The notes under the pieces are model-generated. The model made no database searches, had not been told where the DNA came from, and worked only from the letters and a program-made list of their open reading frames with translations. This document shows positions 44,667 through 58,100 of a stretch of 64,000 bases of DNA, piece by piece. A program made the position numbers and the translations under genes. The DNA comes from Pyrenophora tritici-repentis (lineage: Eukaryota > Ascomycota > Dothideomycetes > Pleosporales > Pleosporaceae), in NCBI RefSeq assembly GCF_003171515.1, contig NC_089390.1, positions 8,374,274-8,438,273 of the forward strand, given 5' to 3'. Numbering within the stretch: position 1 is the stretch's first letter; every line of letters begins with the position of its first letter.

Positions 44667-47371
44667 ATGGCGACTACGACTACAGCAAATGCGCCCCCCA
44701 CTTCTGGCAGTATGCCAATGAAGACAACGGAAGAGGCGGGTCCACCGCGATTCCCTGCTGACACCAAGATGCACTGTCCTGACCCATCGGCGCATCAGCC
44801 AAAGAGCAGCGCATTACAAAATCAGGCATCCGCAGCTGCGCTGTACTCACACAACCCGCCTAGCACCCTCAAGACAAACGCGTCGCGGAGCAGCACAAAC
44901 CTGCTCGGGGCCGACGGCAAGCTTTCCTCCGCAAGTGAGTGCCTTTGATTAACCTAATGATATACGATCTGACCTGATTTCTCAGGCGCTGCCACCAGTC
45001 TCAAGTACGCAAAAGCGCAGGATCTTCCCAGCTATCCCGTCATTGGCATCGACACCAAGTCGTCTGCTGGCGCCGCCGCTTTACTGGCTGATCAAAACAA
45101 GAAGAGCCCAGCACGATGGAAACCCGAACAGTCGTCGGCGGCAGGTAAGGCAGCATTAATCGCAAACGGCTACAAGATGGCCCCAGCATGGCGACCAGAG
45201 GCTAGTACGGCTGGCTCAAAGGCAGCTCTACTTGCCCATAGAGATGCTGTTAAGACGAACGCATGGCAGCCTGAGGCTAGCTCCGACGGTCATTCGGCTG
45301 CGACTATTGCAATGCGCAAGAAAGCACCCGGTCCCAACGTCGATCATGGATACACAGACCAGAGCAGGAAGAACGCTTTCACTGCAGCCACGGATGCTCA
45401 CTCTGCTTCGCGACGGCTGCGCTCTCAGTCTAACCCAACACTCCCGCCACTGTATCCAGACGCTCATAACTCGGCAAAGAATGCATTAGGCGCAGCGACA
45501 CTTGCACACAGCGCATCCACGCGAGCCAAACCACAGGTCAGTGTAGTTGATTCCAATCGCCATGGCCACGGCGCGATGGAGGCAGCTCGTATACAGCATG
45601 CGAAGAGCATATCGCGGGACATGTACACCAGTACCCCTTCTGTATCGCTGGAGACAGAAGAAAAGAAGCGCAACGACGCTCTTCGTGCGTCTGCCATCTC
45701 CATGGCCAAGAAGATCTACGATGTACAACAGCAGAATATCGATGTTGCATCTGGAAGATCTGCCGCGCGTACAGGTGCAACTGCTGCTCATAGTCAGCAG
45801 CCAGCAACTGGCGAGGCTGATATTAAGCAACAAGCGATGCGCTATATTGGTATCCAGGAAGCTGCTCAAAAGCTGGCCCAGGAAAGACTGGCCAAAATTG
45901 GATTTGATGAGAATGCGGCGTACAGAAGTTATTATGGCTATGAACAGCCAACTCGCTCAAAGCTCAGTATGCGCCGTGGCCGCAATCGTGCACACAGTGC
46001 ATCAGAGACTGCAGCTGGAGAAACATCAGATTCGGACGAAGATGATTTCCGTTCGAGGCGCATTCGCTCGCAAATGGAACAGTTCAACAAGCAGTTGGCT
46101 GATGTGGACGCAAAGAAACGTGAGAATGATCGCAAGTCTTTGCTTGCTGCGGCCCAGCGCAGAGTTCAGGCTCAGATGCAGGGCATGGACAAGAAGATCT
46201 ACGACGAGACCGGCAGAATGTCGTCTACCATGATCGACGAATGGGATGAAAAGGCCCGTAAACGTGCCGTTGCTAACTCGGAGGCTCGTATGGAGAATCA
46301 TGGCAGAGTGCATATTGGCAACGGCAAATGGATGGACCAGGCGGACATTGATGCTATTGCTCAGGCCAGAATTCAACCCACTCTAGATGAGATTACCGAG
46401 AAGACCGAAAAGCGTTTGGCCGAGGATGAGAAACGGCGGGCTGAAGAAGAGGAGCGTCGGCTTGATATGGAACATGAGAAACGCCGCATTAAGACTGAGA
46501 AAGAGCGTGCTGCCGAAATCAAGGCCGAAGAAAAGCAGGGGAGGGGTAAGTGCACGTCGTCATCTTCATATCAGGCATTACTAATACTATGATAGAGGAA
46601 GAGAAGAGGGTCGCTAAAGCACGAGCTATTGAGGAGAAGACTGCGGCAAAACAAGAGAAGGAAGCTGAGAAAAAGAGAATAGAGGAGGATAAATTGGCTA
46701 GAGAACAACACAAGTCGAACGATGTTCCAGTCGCTGAAGACGTCGATAACGATGGCTTGTACAACGAGCCGACGCTTTCCACCGAAGCCCGAAATACACC
46801 CGGACATGAAGCTGCCGACATGACCTCACCGACGTCACCTGGATCCTCGAAAGGATTCAAATCGCTCCTTAGCAAGCTAAAGCGGCGATCGAAGCACTCA
46901 TCCACAGATGGGTCCGAGGATAATACCAAAGAAAAAGAGACGGCTTTCGTCGGTGGTGCAGCACTTCGGAATCCTGCATCGAAGGATCCATCGCAGTCAC
47001 ATTCATCTACAAGCACTGTTCTGCCAGGGAGGGCTGTAGAAAGCCATGTGTCCGCCGAGGTAGATCGATCAACAGAAGCAAATCTCACCAAGCCCGTATA
47101 TGTCCCTCATGTTGACAATACTGATGGAGACCGTTACTCGGATGTTTCTTCCTTGTCAAGCGATGGAGATGAGTTTGACATGGTTAGGGGTCGCTTAACA
47201 AAACGCGTTGTTAGCGGAAGTACAGACATGTCTGGAGCGGAAACTTTCGAGGAAGCCAGAGACCACTTTGATGAAAACCTCGTACCACCTCCAGCATTTG
47301 GCTCTGAGGTGGCGACTGCACGAAAAGGAAGTCCCAGTCGCGAGTCGAAGTTCCAAGAAGTCGGACTATAG
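44667..47371 (+). CDS. EIS1: Eisosome protein 1
   Basis: Peripheral component of eisosomes, the protein-lined furrows of the fungal plasma membrane. Exons 44667-44934, 44986-46545 and 46596-47371; introns of 51 and 50 nt; 867 residues. The N-terminal half has repeated alanine-rich units (SAAGKAALIANGYK, GSKAALLAHRDAVK, KNAFTAATDAHSAS, KNALGAATLAHSAS), the typical pattern of the Eis1 family. The middle has HVGxGKWMDQADIDAIA-like sequence (here VHIGNGKWMDQ), then a long charged coiled coil rich in EKRLAEDEKRR and KAEEKQ. The C-terminal part is disordered and rich in S, T, E and D. Copy 4 of the 113-bp element lies 37 bp after the stop, so probably in the 3' untranslated region. Confidence 0.9.
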
Positions 47372-47408
47372 TTCACTGTGGCTTGCAAGGGTTGGAATTA
47401 CACCGTTC

Positions 47409-47521
47409 CACCTGGGTGTTACAAAATACTTGACAGTATGGGTAAGCACCTAATAGGTGTGTCTGGTGACTACAGTGGCCCTTGTAAACCAGTATATCAA
47501 GTATTTCATGACATCCGGGTG
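47409..47521 (+). mobile_element. 113-bp MITE-like element, copy 4
   Basis: Begins CACCTGGGTG and ends CATCCGGGTG. Flanked by the 4-bp direct repeat GTTC (47405-47408 and 47522-47525). Same length as and ungapped alignment with the other copies, orientation as copy 2. It starts 37 bp downstream of the EIS1 stop codon. Confidence 0.88.
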
Positions 47522-48226
47522 GTTCGGTTCAGCTATCCATTCGTACTTTTTTTTTCGTGAAGTGTTACATGGGTTATTTTCGAGAAGGCTTGGTACGAGT
47601 AGACGAGATACATGATTTTGGACATATCGCAATGCAATAGTTATAATGTTTTGTTCTGCATAAATGATCCCAAATTTTTTTCCCCAACTAATGCGTTCAC
47701 GTGCAAGAATCACAAGAGTTACTTACGACAATATGTTGTGGTGAGTTTCTGGGGTTCCGGTGCAAGAGGGTAATAGACAGTGGGTCCTTGTACCACAGAG
47801 GTGCAAACAGTCAAGGTAATTGCTACCGAACTAAGCTGGGGTCCAGGAAGGATGTATATAACATGTCCTGAGCCTTGAAACTATCTTGCGACTCTTAACA
47901 AACCAACAGTACAAATTGATAATCTAGTGCCGACCTGCTCGCTGTAATAGAGTGGACATCACCGCGGCTGTCCTTAAGCTTGCCTGATCGGGTGATTACA
48001 TCAGCAGTATTGGGCGATCCAGCGTATGTGGAAACAACACGAGGTAGCTCCTTTCTCGAACAGCATCACCAACCCACCTCTACACCCCACCTTATACACC
48101 CGTCTCTCATTTCCTATTGCGCGCCTCTGGAGTTGTGCATCTGGGTCTACTTCTTCCTTTCCTTCCGATACCCACCGTTTTCGCGCTCTCTCACTCCGGT
48201 GAGGTCGGAGCTGGACTGTCGCAAAC
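47522..48226. other. Intergenic, promoter region of clathrin heavy chain
   Basis: 705 bp between copy 4 of the inverted-repeat element and the clathrin start. The last 150 bp are C/T-rich. No other feature. Confidence 0.5.
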
Positions 48227-51200
48227 ATGGCCCAGCGACAAGTTCCATTGCACGTCACGCAGCCGACGCTGGTATGTTCCGCATCAATCAGGGTGTAATA
48301 TTCTGCGAACAGAGCTAACAATTGACAGCTTACGAACCTCAATATCCTCGTATGTTGATTCCCAGCTTCGTTCTCCGTGAACAAGGCAGCAAGGGTCGAA
48401 AAGCTAACACAAGGTACAGCCGGCATCGATATCATGGCAAAACTGTGTATGTAGCCCATATGGACACCTCCATCCCCGGGGATTTGCTGACAGACATAGA
48501 CGCTCGAGTCGGACAAGTACGTTTGCGTGCGCCAGGTCAACAACGAAGCCAACGCGCCCGCCGAGACCGTCATCATCGACCTCAAGAATACCAACAATGT
48601 AATTCGGAGACCGATCCGTGCTGACAGTGCCATTATGCACTTGACCGAGCCCATCATCGCTCTCAAGGCACAAGGCCGAACACTGCAACTGTTCAATCTC
48701 GAGACCAAGGAGCGCCTACAGACATATAGCCACCAAGAGGATATCCAATTCTGGAGGTGGATCAGCCAGACGACACTTGCACTTGTTAGCACCAAGGCCG
48801 TATACCATTGGGACGTACTCGACTCCAAGAACGCTGTTGCGCCGCGCAAGATCTTTGACCGTCAGGAACAGCTTGAGGTAGGTAAACTTGCTCATGCCGC
48901 TAAATACATCTAATTGTTTGTACAGAACAACCAAATCATCAACTACGTTACCAACGATGATGAGAGCTGGTCTTGCCTAGTGGGCATCACGTCGAACCCT
49001 GCCGGTGGTATTCGGGGCAACATGCAGCTCTTCTCCAAGGCGAGGAACGTCAGCCAGCCCCTTGAGGGCCATGCAGCCACATTCGGTACCCTTCGTCTCG
49101 ACGGCGCATCGACCGATACCAAGATCTTTGCCTTTGCTGTCAAGTCGTCTACGGGCGAGGCCAAGATCAACATTGTCGAAGTCGACCACAACGCCGCGAA
49201 CCCAGCTTTCCCGAAGCGACTCATTCCGATCCATTGGCCTGCTGAGGGTACTGGTGACTTTCCGCTCGGCATCCACATTGCTCACAAGTACGGCATTTTA
49301 ATCGTAATCACAAAGTTCGGCTTCATTCACCTCCACGATCTCGAGACTGGTACGGCCTTGTTCCTGAACAGAATATCCGAGGAGACAGTCTTCACAACGG
49401 CGCGCGATGACGAAGGCACTGGTGTAGTCGTCATCAACAAGCGTGGACAGGTACTTCACACAACCATCCGCGAAGACACCTTGATCCCGTACATTATGGA
49501 GAATCCGGCATGCGCAGAGATCGCGTACAAGCTCGCTTCGAAGGGTGGACTGCCCGGTGCCGACCAACTTTACTCGCAGCGATTTGAGACGCTCATGACA
49601 CAGGGAAACTTTTCGGAAGCAGCAAAGGTTGCCGCCAACTCTCCTCGAGGCTTTCTGCGCACCATGAACACGATCAACCGACTGCGACAAGTCCCTAACC
49701 AGCCCGGCCAAATAACTGTACTTTTGCAATATTTTGGTCAGCTGTTGGACAAGGGTGGATTGAACAAGGAAGAGACCTTGGAGCTGGCCCGACCCGTCTT
49801 TGCACAGGGCCGTAAGCACCTTATCGAGAAGTGGCAGAAGGAAGGCAAGCTTCACTGCTCTGAGGAGCTTGGTGATCTGGCTAAGCCCCACGACCTGAAC
49901 CTGGCTCTAGCCATTTACAAGGAAGCAAACGTATCTCAGAAGGTTGTCGCAGCACTCGCAGAACTTGGCCACTACGACCTCATCCTCCAGTACTGCAACG
50001 GCGTCGGCTACACCCCCGATTACAATGTCCTGCTCCAGCATGTCGTGAGAATTTCACCTGATAAGGGTACTGAGTTTGCTTCTCAACTGGCGAAGAACGA
50101 AGGCGGACCGCTCATCAGCATTGACCGCGTTGTCGACATCTTCCAATCTCAAGGCATGATCCAGCAGGCGACGGCTTTTCTTCTCGACGTTCTCTCCAAC
50201 GATCTACCCGAGGAGGGCCCTATGCAGACCAAGTTACTCGAAATGAACTTGCTAAACGCCCCCCAAGTTGCGGATGCTATCCTAGGCAACGAAATGTTCC
50301 ACCACTACGATAAGATGCGCATCGCCCAACTCTGTGAGAACGCTGGGCTGCTCACACGTGCACTGGAACACAACGACGACCCGGCTGCCATTAAGCGCAT
50401 CATTGTTCAAACCGACAAGCTTCCAGAAGAGTGGCTGATCAATTACTTTGGCCAGCTTACTGTAGAGCTTTCGCTCGAATCGTTGGATGCCATGCTTACT
50501 ACCAACATCCGACAGAATCTGCAAGCTGTAATCCGCATTGCGCAAAAGTATTCAGACTTGCTAGGCGCTACCCGAATTATCGATCTACTAGAGAAGCACC
50601 GAACTGCTGAGGGACTGTACTTCTTCCTGGGTTCCATCGTCAATGTAAGCGAGGATCCAGACGTACACTTCAAGTACATCGAGGCTGCGACTACCATGGG
50701 CCAACTCAACGAGGTTGAGCGCATCTGCCGTGAGAGCAGTAAGTGTTGCCACTCTACATCCTGCTACTGGAAATGATGCATGACTAACTCCCTATCCAGA
50801 CTATCTCAATGGTGAAAAGGTCAAGAACTTCTTGAAAGAGGCCAACCTCACAGAACAGCTACCCCTCATCATCATCTGTGATCGGTTTAACTTTGTGCAT
50901 GATCTAGTGCTCCACCTTTACAAGAAGCAGCAGTTCAAGTCCATCGAAGTCTACGTTCAACGTGTCAACCCCGCCAGGACCCCTGCTGTCATCGGTGGTC
51001 TCCTCGACGTTGACTGTGACGAAAGCATCATCAAGGGCCTCCTGGCTTCGGTAACGCCATCCTCCATCCCTATCGATGAACTGGTTGCAGAGGTCGAATC
51101 GCGAAACCGCCTCAAAATGCTTCTGCCATTCCTCGAGCAGACGTTGGCGAGCGGCAACCAGCAACAGGCCGTATTCAACGCCTTGGCCAAGATTTACATC

Positions 51201-53785
51201 GATAGCAACAACAACCCGGAGAAGTTCCTCAAAGAGAATGACCAATACGACACTCTGGTTGTAGGAAAATACTGTGAGAAGCGAGACCCCAATCTCGCAG
51301 CTTTATGTTACTCCAAAGGAATGAACGATCTTGAGCTGGTCAACATCACAAACGAGAATGCGATGTTCAAGATCCAGGCTCGCTATCTTCTGGAGCGTGC
51401 TGATTCCGAGATCTGGGATTACGTGTTGAGGTACGTTTGCTAACAGACACCGGTTGGTTCACCCTGGCTAACTTTGATGCAGTCCAAACAACATCCACCG
51501 TCGATCTCTAGTTGATCAGGTCACTTCGTCAGCAGTTCCTTCGTCCACTGACCCGGACAAAGTTTCTGTGGCTGTCAAGGCATTCATCACTGGTGACATG
51601 CCCGCAGAACTGATCGACTTGCTGGAGAAGATTATACTGGAGCCATCCACTTTCAGCGACAACCCATCACTTCAAAACTTGCTAATGCTTACTGCATGCA
51701 AGTCTGACCGTGGCAGGGTCATGGGTTACATCCAGCAGCTTGACCAATACACCCCCGAGGATATTGCCCAGCAATGCATTGAAGTTGGAATGTACGACGA
51801 GGCTTTTGAGATCTTCAAGAAGCATGAGAATCATGTGGAAGCTGTCAATGTCCTGATCGATCACATTGTGTCCATTGACAGGGCCCAAGAATTTGCAGAC
51901 AGGGTCGACAAACCAGAAGTATGGAGCAGAGTTGCAAAGGCACAGTTGGACGGCCTGCGTGTTACCGACTCTATTGAGTCTTACATTCGCGCTGGAGATG
52001 CCTCCAACTTCCTGGAAGTTATCGAAATTGCGACCCACGCTGGCAAAGACGAGGACCTCATCAAGTTCTTAAGGATGGCGCGAAAGACACTCCGGGAGGT
52101 CCCCATCGATACAGCTTTAGCTTTTTGCTTCGCTCGTACAAACCAGCTATCTGAGCTCGAGGACTTTTTGCGCGCTACCAATGTTGCCGATGTTGAGGCT
52201 TCGGGTGACAAGGCTTACGAAGAGGGCTACCACGAGGCGGCCAAGATTTTCTACACAAGCATTTCCAACTGGGCTAAGCTTGCTACAACCCTTGTCCACC
52301 TTGACGACTACCAGGCTGCCGTTGAATGTGCGAGGAAGGCCTCGAGCGTCAAGGTTTGGCGTCAAGTCAACGAAGCCTGTGTTGCAAAGAAGGAATTCCG
52401 CCTTGCCCAGATTTGCGGTCTCAATCTCATTGTTCATGCTGAAGAGCTTGCCGATCTCGTTAAGCAGTATGAGCGCAATGGCTACTTCGATGAGCTCATC
52501 AGTGTCCTTGAAGCAGGTCTTGGGTTGGAACGAGGTATGTGGATACTCATGAACTGTCATATTACATCCTGTAAACTAACTGAATACCTCCAGCGCATAT
52601 GGGGATGTTTACCGAATTGGGCAATGCGCTGGCCAAGTACCACCCGGAACGTGTTATGGAGCACCTTCGATTGTTTTGGAGTAAGTTGTATCCACCCCTC
52701 CTTCCTCACATGTAACTGACAACCACTCTAGGCAGAATCAACATCCCCAAGATGATTCGCTCTTGTGAGGAAGCCCATCTTTGGCCAGAGCTAATCTTTC
52801 TCTACGTACACTACGATGAGTGGGATAACGCCGCGTTGGGGATGATGGAGCGTGCTGCAGATGCTTGGGAACATCAGGCTTTCAAGGACACCATCACAAA
52901 GGCCACCAACGTCGAGATCTACTACCGGGCCTTGGGATTCTACCTTGAGGAGCAGCCGACTCTCTTGACTGATCTCCTACAAGCACTCACTCCTCGGATC
53001 GACGTCAACCGCGTGGTTCGCATGTTCGTCAAATCTGACAACATCCCTCTTATAAAGCCCTTCCTTCTGAACGTCCAATCACAGAACAAGCGCGAGGTGA
53101 ACAACGCTCTCAACGACCTTTTGATTGAAGAGGAGGACTACAAGACACTCCGCGACTCAGTCAACAACTACGACAACTACGACCCAGTCGAGCTTGCCCA
53201 GCGCCTAGAGAAGCACGACCTTGTATTCTTCCGTCAGATTGCTGCCGACATCTACCGCAAGAACAAGCGCTGGGAGAAGTCCATCACGCTTTCCAAACAG
53301 GACAAGCTGTTCAAGGATGCCATCGAGACTTCGGCCATGTCAGGCAAGCCCGATGTTGTTGAGGATCTGCTCCGCTACTTTGTCGATATTGGCAGCCGCG
53401 AATGCTACGTCGGTATGCTGTATGCCTGCTACGATCTCCTTCGGCCTGACGTCATTCTCGAGATGTCATGGCGCAATGGCCTTCACGATTTCACAATGGT
53501 ATGTTTTCGCTCCTGACCTAGAAGTAGATATCACTAACTTTGCATTAGCCGTACATGATCAATCTCATCTCCCAGCAGACAGCTGCGATTGAGTTGCTGA
53601 AAAAGGACAATGAGGAGCGCAAGGTTCGCGAAGCTTCGCAGCAGAAGAAGGAGGAAGACACTCCGATCTTGGGCTCGCGTCTCATGCTCACGCAGGGTCC
53701 GATCGCTTCGGCACCTTCCCCAGGTCCCTACGGACAGGCTAACGGTATTGCCCCACAGCCCACTGGAAGCTTCAGGGCTTTCTAA
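48227..53785 (+). CDS. CHC1: Clathrin heavy chain
   Basis: Forms the triskelion legs of clathrin coats in endocytosis and Golgi traffic. Ten exons: 48227-48271, 48329-48349, 48420-48446, 48500-48877, 48926-50738, 50800-51430, 51483-52534, 52594-52680, 52732-53498 and 53549-53785; 1685 residues, the usual length. The N-terminal beta-propeller starts [13 protein letters not shown], then [16 protein letters not shown] and [12 protein letters not shown] assembled across three introns. [12 protein letters not shown] and [13 protein letters not shown] follow. The leg consists of clathrin heavy-chain repeats (for example [40 protein letters not shown]). The end holds [16 protein letters not shown] and the trimerisation region, with a glycine/proline-rich tail. 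Exons 2 and 3 are only 21 and 27 nt. Confidence 0.96.
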
Positions 53786-54398
53786 GTTTGGGTAGTCGTA
53801 GCATGGGATGGCTGCAGTGAAAAGTGGAGCGGGTTTGGTATCTCTTCAACCTACATATTTGATGCTTGGTGGAGCGAAAAAGCGAGGGGTGCATAAATCT
53901 TGGGTAGTGTGGGACCATGTACTCTATAGGCGTTACAGGTGAAGCGTGAGTCTGGATGCTTCGATGAAGAACGTGTCCAGCTTTGTACGCTAGTTAATGA
54001 CTTGACTTGACTATCACCGATGGAAATCACATATATGCAAGTGATATGTCCGAGATGCAGACAGATTACGTAGCCGAGAGTAAAGGTACGATGACGATGT
54101 AGCAATGACAGTCAACAGATCAGTGTCAAGACATGCAGTTAATCGATTAGGCGCAAACTGTATGTGGCGCGCAAAGGCACGGCTCCTGCTGCGAGCATTA
54201 GATTCTTGTATCCGTGTGTCAAGATGCCAAGTAGCGAGTGTTTTAAGCTCCGCCGCGGACTGCTGCATGATGTCGGTCATGACCAGCTATCGAAAAGCTC
54301 AAATGGTCGATATGCGCTAGCTTGACCGGTCTGGAGGATGCTTGTAGCTTCTCATGGAATCTAGATGCACTTGTGTGTTATCTGGATGAGAGAGCGAA
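53786..54398. other. Intergenic, downstream of clathrin
   Basis: 613 bp. Nothing recognised apart from short frames. Confidence 0.5.
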
Positions 54399-54803
54399 TC
54401 AGGGCTCAGGAGCTTCAATGTACACGTTCAGGTTGTGCAGACGCGTCACGATGCCGGCCACCATCATGGTCACGACAACGGCTAGCCACGCAGGTACACA
54501 GAGTGAAGTGATCAGCAATGTTGGGAAGGTCTGTAGCAGCAAGTGCAGACCGGAAATGGAAATCATGTACGGGACCGAGTTTACGCCGCAGAGGGCCAGA
54601 GGCTGCATCGGAGCGGAAAACAGCCAGGCAAATGGCTTACCTGAGGGGTTGCAGTAGTGGGCGGTGAGGGTTTTAAGTTTCAGTGAGCGTCTCTCGTACC
54701 GGACAAGATGGCTTGGCTGACTGTTGGTTGGGGCTTGACGGCGTGGGATGGACCGCAGACGGCATCGTGTGCGTTTGAGAGTCCGGTGTGGGCTGCGTGG
54801 CAT
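54399..54803 (-). CDS. Possible small membrane protein, unknown
   Basis: Intronless minus-strand frame of 134 residues with an ATG at 54801-54803. The first 50 residues are very basic (RTLKRTRCRLRSIPRR). The C-terminal half has two hydrophobic segments (VPYMISISGLHLLLQTF and SLCVPAWLAVVVTMMVAGIV), followed by TRLHNLNVYIEAPEP. This hydrophobic, then polar, ending looks like a real small membrane protein, and the frame is unbroken. A basic presequence could direct it to mitochondria. I do not recognise the family, and the start is uncertain; the opposite strand also has an open frame. Confidence 0.42.
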   Translation of the reverse strand: MPRSPHRTLKRTRCRLRSIPRRQAPTNSQPSHLVRYERRSLKLKTLTAHYCNPSGKPFAWLFSAPMQPLALCGVNSVPYMISISGLHLLLQTFPTLLITSLCVPAWLAVVVTMMVAGIVTRLHNLNVYIEAPEP

Positions 54804-55188
54804 GGCACGTCCAAGAGGTGACAGTTTCGATGGTGTCGCGCATGTATGGGGGCGCTTTGTCGGCGGACTTCAGAATTGCCCCTCCATTATCTCCCCCGCG
54901 CTATGGAGCTCTGACCACGCGTGGCATGCAGCTATAGCTTCGTTGCTTTTGACGCCGCCGACGGGGTCCAACAGAGTCGTCGAGCGACGAGCGTGTTTCG
55001 ATCTGGCTTGGCTCTGTGGATCAAAGTTTGGGATTAAACTCACGCTCAACCCTGGTTGCATATTCCATAGTCGGGAACTAGAATAAATTGCCCTCGAGCT
55101 GCCCTCTTCCACCACTTCCAGTCCTCTCCGTCCCCCCTCTCACCTACCCCTCGTTCCTCTCACACACTGCACACAGTTGTCATTCGAC
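54804..55188. promoter_or_regulatory. Spacer upstream of pyruvate carboxylase
   Basis: 385 bp between the possible small membrane-protein gene (minus) and pyruvate carboxylase (plus). The 90 bp before the ATG are strongly C/T-rich with no purine blocks, a common leader type for highly expressed fungal genes. Confidence 0.45.
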
Positions 55189-58100
55189 ATGACGACACTT
55201 GCAATTGACCAGAACGCCTCGTCGGCCATTGACGAGAATGACTTTGACGAGGACCATGGCGAGCACCACCCCCACAGGAACTCGGTCCACCACAAGTTGC
55301 GAGCGAGCAGCTCCATCATGCAGCTGAAGAAGCTCCTGGGTACGTTGACAGCGCCAAATCTCAGCCCCTCCGCTCTTGTGGCCCTCTAACGTCGACCAGT
55401 GGCCAACCGAGGAGAAATCCCCATCCGTATCTTCCGTACAGCCCACGAGCTGTCCCTGCACACAGTGGCAGTCTACAGTCATGAGGACCGTCTCAGCATG
55501 CACCGACAGAAGGCTGATGAGGCGTACGAGATTGGTGCGCGCGGCCAGTACACGCCCGTTGGTGCTTACCTTGCGGGTGACGAAATCATCAAGATCGCCG
55601 TCGAGCACAATGTGAACATGATTCACCCGGGCTACGGCTTCTTGTCCGAGAATGCAGAGTTCGCCCGGAACGTGGAAAAGGCTGGTCTCATTGTGAGTAA
55701 TTCCGCTTTTCATGCCGAAATTTCTTCTCGGGGCGCTCCAGATGCCCATTCGAGCCTATCAGTCCCAGACATGCTGCGGCTTGGCGGGGCCAATCACCAG
55801 GCGTCCGGCTTCGCAGACCAGATCGCTCTCTTTGGCCGTGGCACATGCATAGGTTGACTCATACTGACATCCACTCCAGTTTGTAGGCCCTTCCCCTGAC
55901 ACCATCGATGCCCTTGGCGACAAAGTCTCTGCCCGAAAGCTTGCTGTCAAGTGCAACGTCCCGGTAGTGCCTGGTACTCCCGGCCCTGTCGAGAAGTTTG
56001 AAGATGTCAAGGCATTCACGGACGAATTTGGCTTTCCCATCATCATCAAGGCCGCTTTCGGTGGTGGTGGCCGTGGCATGCGTGTAGTCCGCGAACAATC
56101 CTCGCTCAAAGACTCGTTCGAGCGCGCAACATCAGAGGCGAAGTCGGCTTTCGGTAACGGAACCGTCTTCGTCGAGCGCTTCCTCGACAAGCCTAAGCAT
56201 ATTGAAGTCCAGCTTCTCGGTGACAACCAGGGCAACGTTGTCCATCTGTACGAGCGTGACTGCAGTGTCCAGCGCCGTCACCAAAAGGTTGTCGAGATTG
56301 CCCCGGCCAAGGATCTACCGGTCGAGACCCGCGATGCCATTCTTGCCGACGCTGTCAGGCTGGCCCAGAGCGTCAAGTACAGGAATGCCGGAACCGCTGA
56401 GTTCCTGGTTGACCAACAGTAAGTCACTATGAGCAACATGCCATATTTGTACTGACTCTCTACGAGGAACCGATACTACTTCATCGAGATCAACCCCCGT
56501 ATCCAGGTCGAGCACACCATCACCGAGGAAGTTACGGGAATCGACATCGTCGCTGCACAGATCCAGATCGCTGCAGGCGCATCCCTTGAGCAGCTCGGCC
56601 TGACTCAAGATCATATCTCTACCCGAGGCTTCGCCTTCCAGTGCCGTATTACCACAGAAGACCCGGCCCAGAGCTTTGCCCCCGACACCGGAAAGATTGA
56701 GGTATACCGCTCAGCTGGTGGTAACGGCGTTCGGTATGTTCTGCCTTTTCGCTCCCTCAGACCCTGAATGTAGACTAACAAGAATCTAGTCTTGATGGTG
56801 GTAACGGTTTTGCGGGAGCCATCATCACTCGTAAGTATATGCCATATTTCTTGTTGTTGCTGTTTATTCGCTGTTTCTCATTCCCTTCCCATTTCCCTTG
56901 CCCGCCGAGAGCTCTGTATGCCCTTCGATCCTGGATATCGGCCTATTCGACACAATACCATCACATCGGAGCGGCTTATGCAGTGTGCTGAATACCCCCC
57001 GACGCTACTATTCTGTCCTCCTTCGACCTCCGTCAATATCGCGGTAGTCTCCACGCATAGCCAAGGTCTCATTTCACTACTCGATACACTTTGAGCCTAG
57101 TTTGAGTTTTCTATCGAACTTAATGCTAACGTATTTTTTAGCTCACTACGATTCTATGTTGGTCAAGTGCTCCTGCCGTGGCTCTACGTACGAGATTGTC
57201 AGAAGGAAGATGCTACGTGCTCTAGTGGAGTTCCGCATCCGTGGTGTCAAGACCAACATTCCCTTCCTGATCAAGCTCCTCACGCACCCTACGTTTGTCG
57301 ACGGACAATGCTGGACAACATTCATCGACGACACACCCGCGCTCTTCGACTTGATCGGCTCCCAGAACCGTGCCCAGAAGCTCCTCGCATACCTCGGTGA
57401 CCTCGCTGTCAATGGCAGCCAGATCAAGGGCCAAATCGGCGAGCCCAAGTTTAAGGGTGTCATTCCCATTCCAGCCATTCACAACCAGAGTGGCGAGAAG
57501 GTTGACACTTCCGCACCCTGCACTGAGGGTTGGAGAAACATCATTCTCAAGGAAGGTCCGGAGGGATTCGCAAAGGCCGTCCGCGCCAACAAGGGATGTC
57601 TTATCATGGACACAACCTGGCGTGATGCCCACCAGTCTCTTCTTGCAACCCGTGTCCGAACCGTCGATCTGCTCAACATTGCCAAGGAGACTAGCCATGC
57701 TTTATCTAATGCCTGGGCTCTTGAGTGCTGGGGTGGCGCCACCTTCGACGTCGCTATGCGGTTTTTGTACGAGGACCCCTGGGATCGTCTGAGGAAGATG
57801 AGGAAGCTTGTACCCAACATCCCGTTCCAGATGCTTCTTCGTGGAGCCAACGGCGTTGCATACTCGTCCCTGCCTGACAACGCCATCTTTCACTTTTGCG
57901 AGCAGGCGAAGAAGAACGGTGTTGATATCTTCCGTGTTTTCGATGCTCTAAACGACGTCGAACAACTTGAGGTTGGTATCAAAGCCGTTCTCAAGGCGGG
58001 TGGTGTTGCCGAAGGCACTGTGTGTTACTCTGGTGATAGTGAGTGTCATGAGTCATTGAAGTGTGTCAGGCCTAACTTTTGCAGTGCTCAATCCTAAGAA

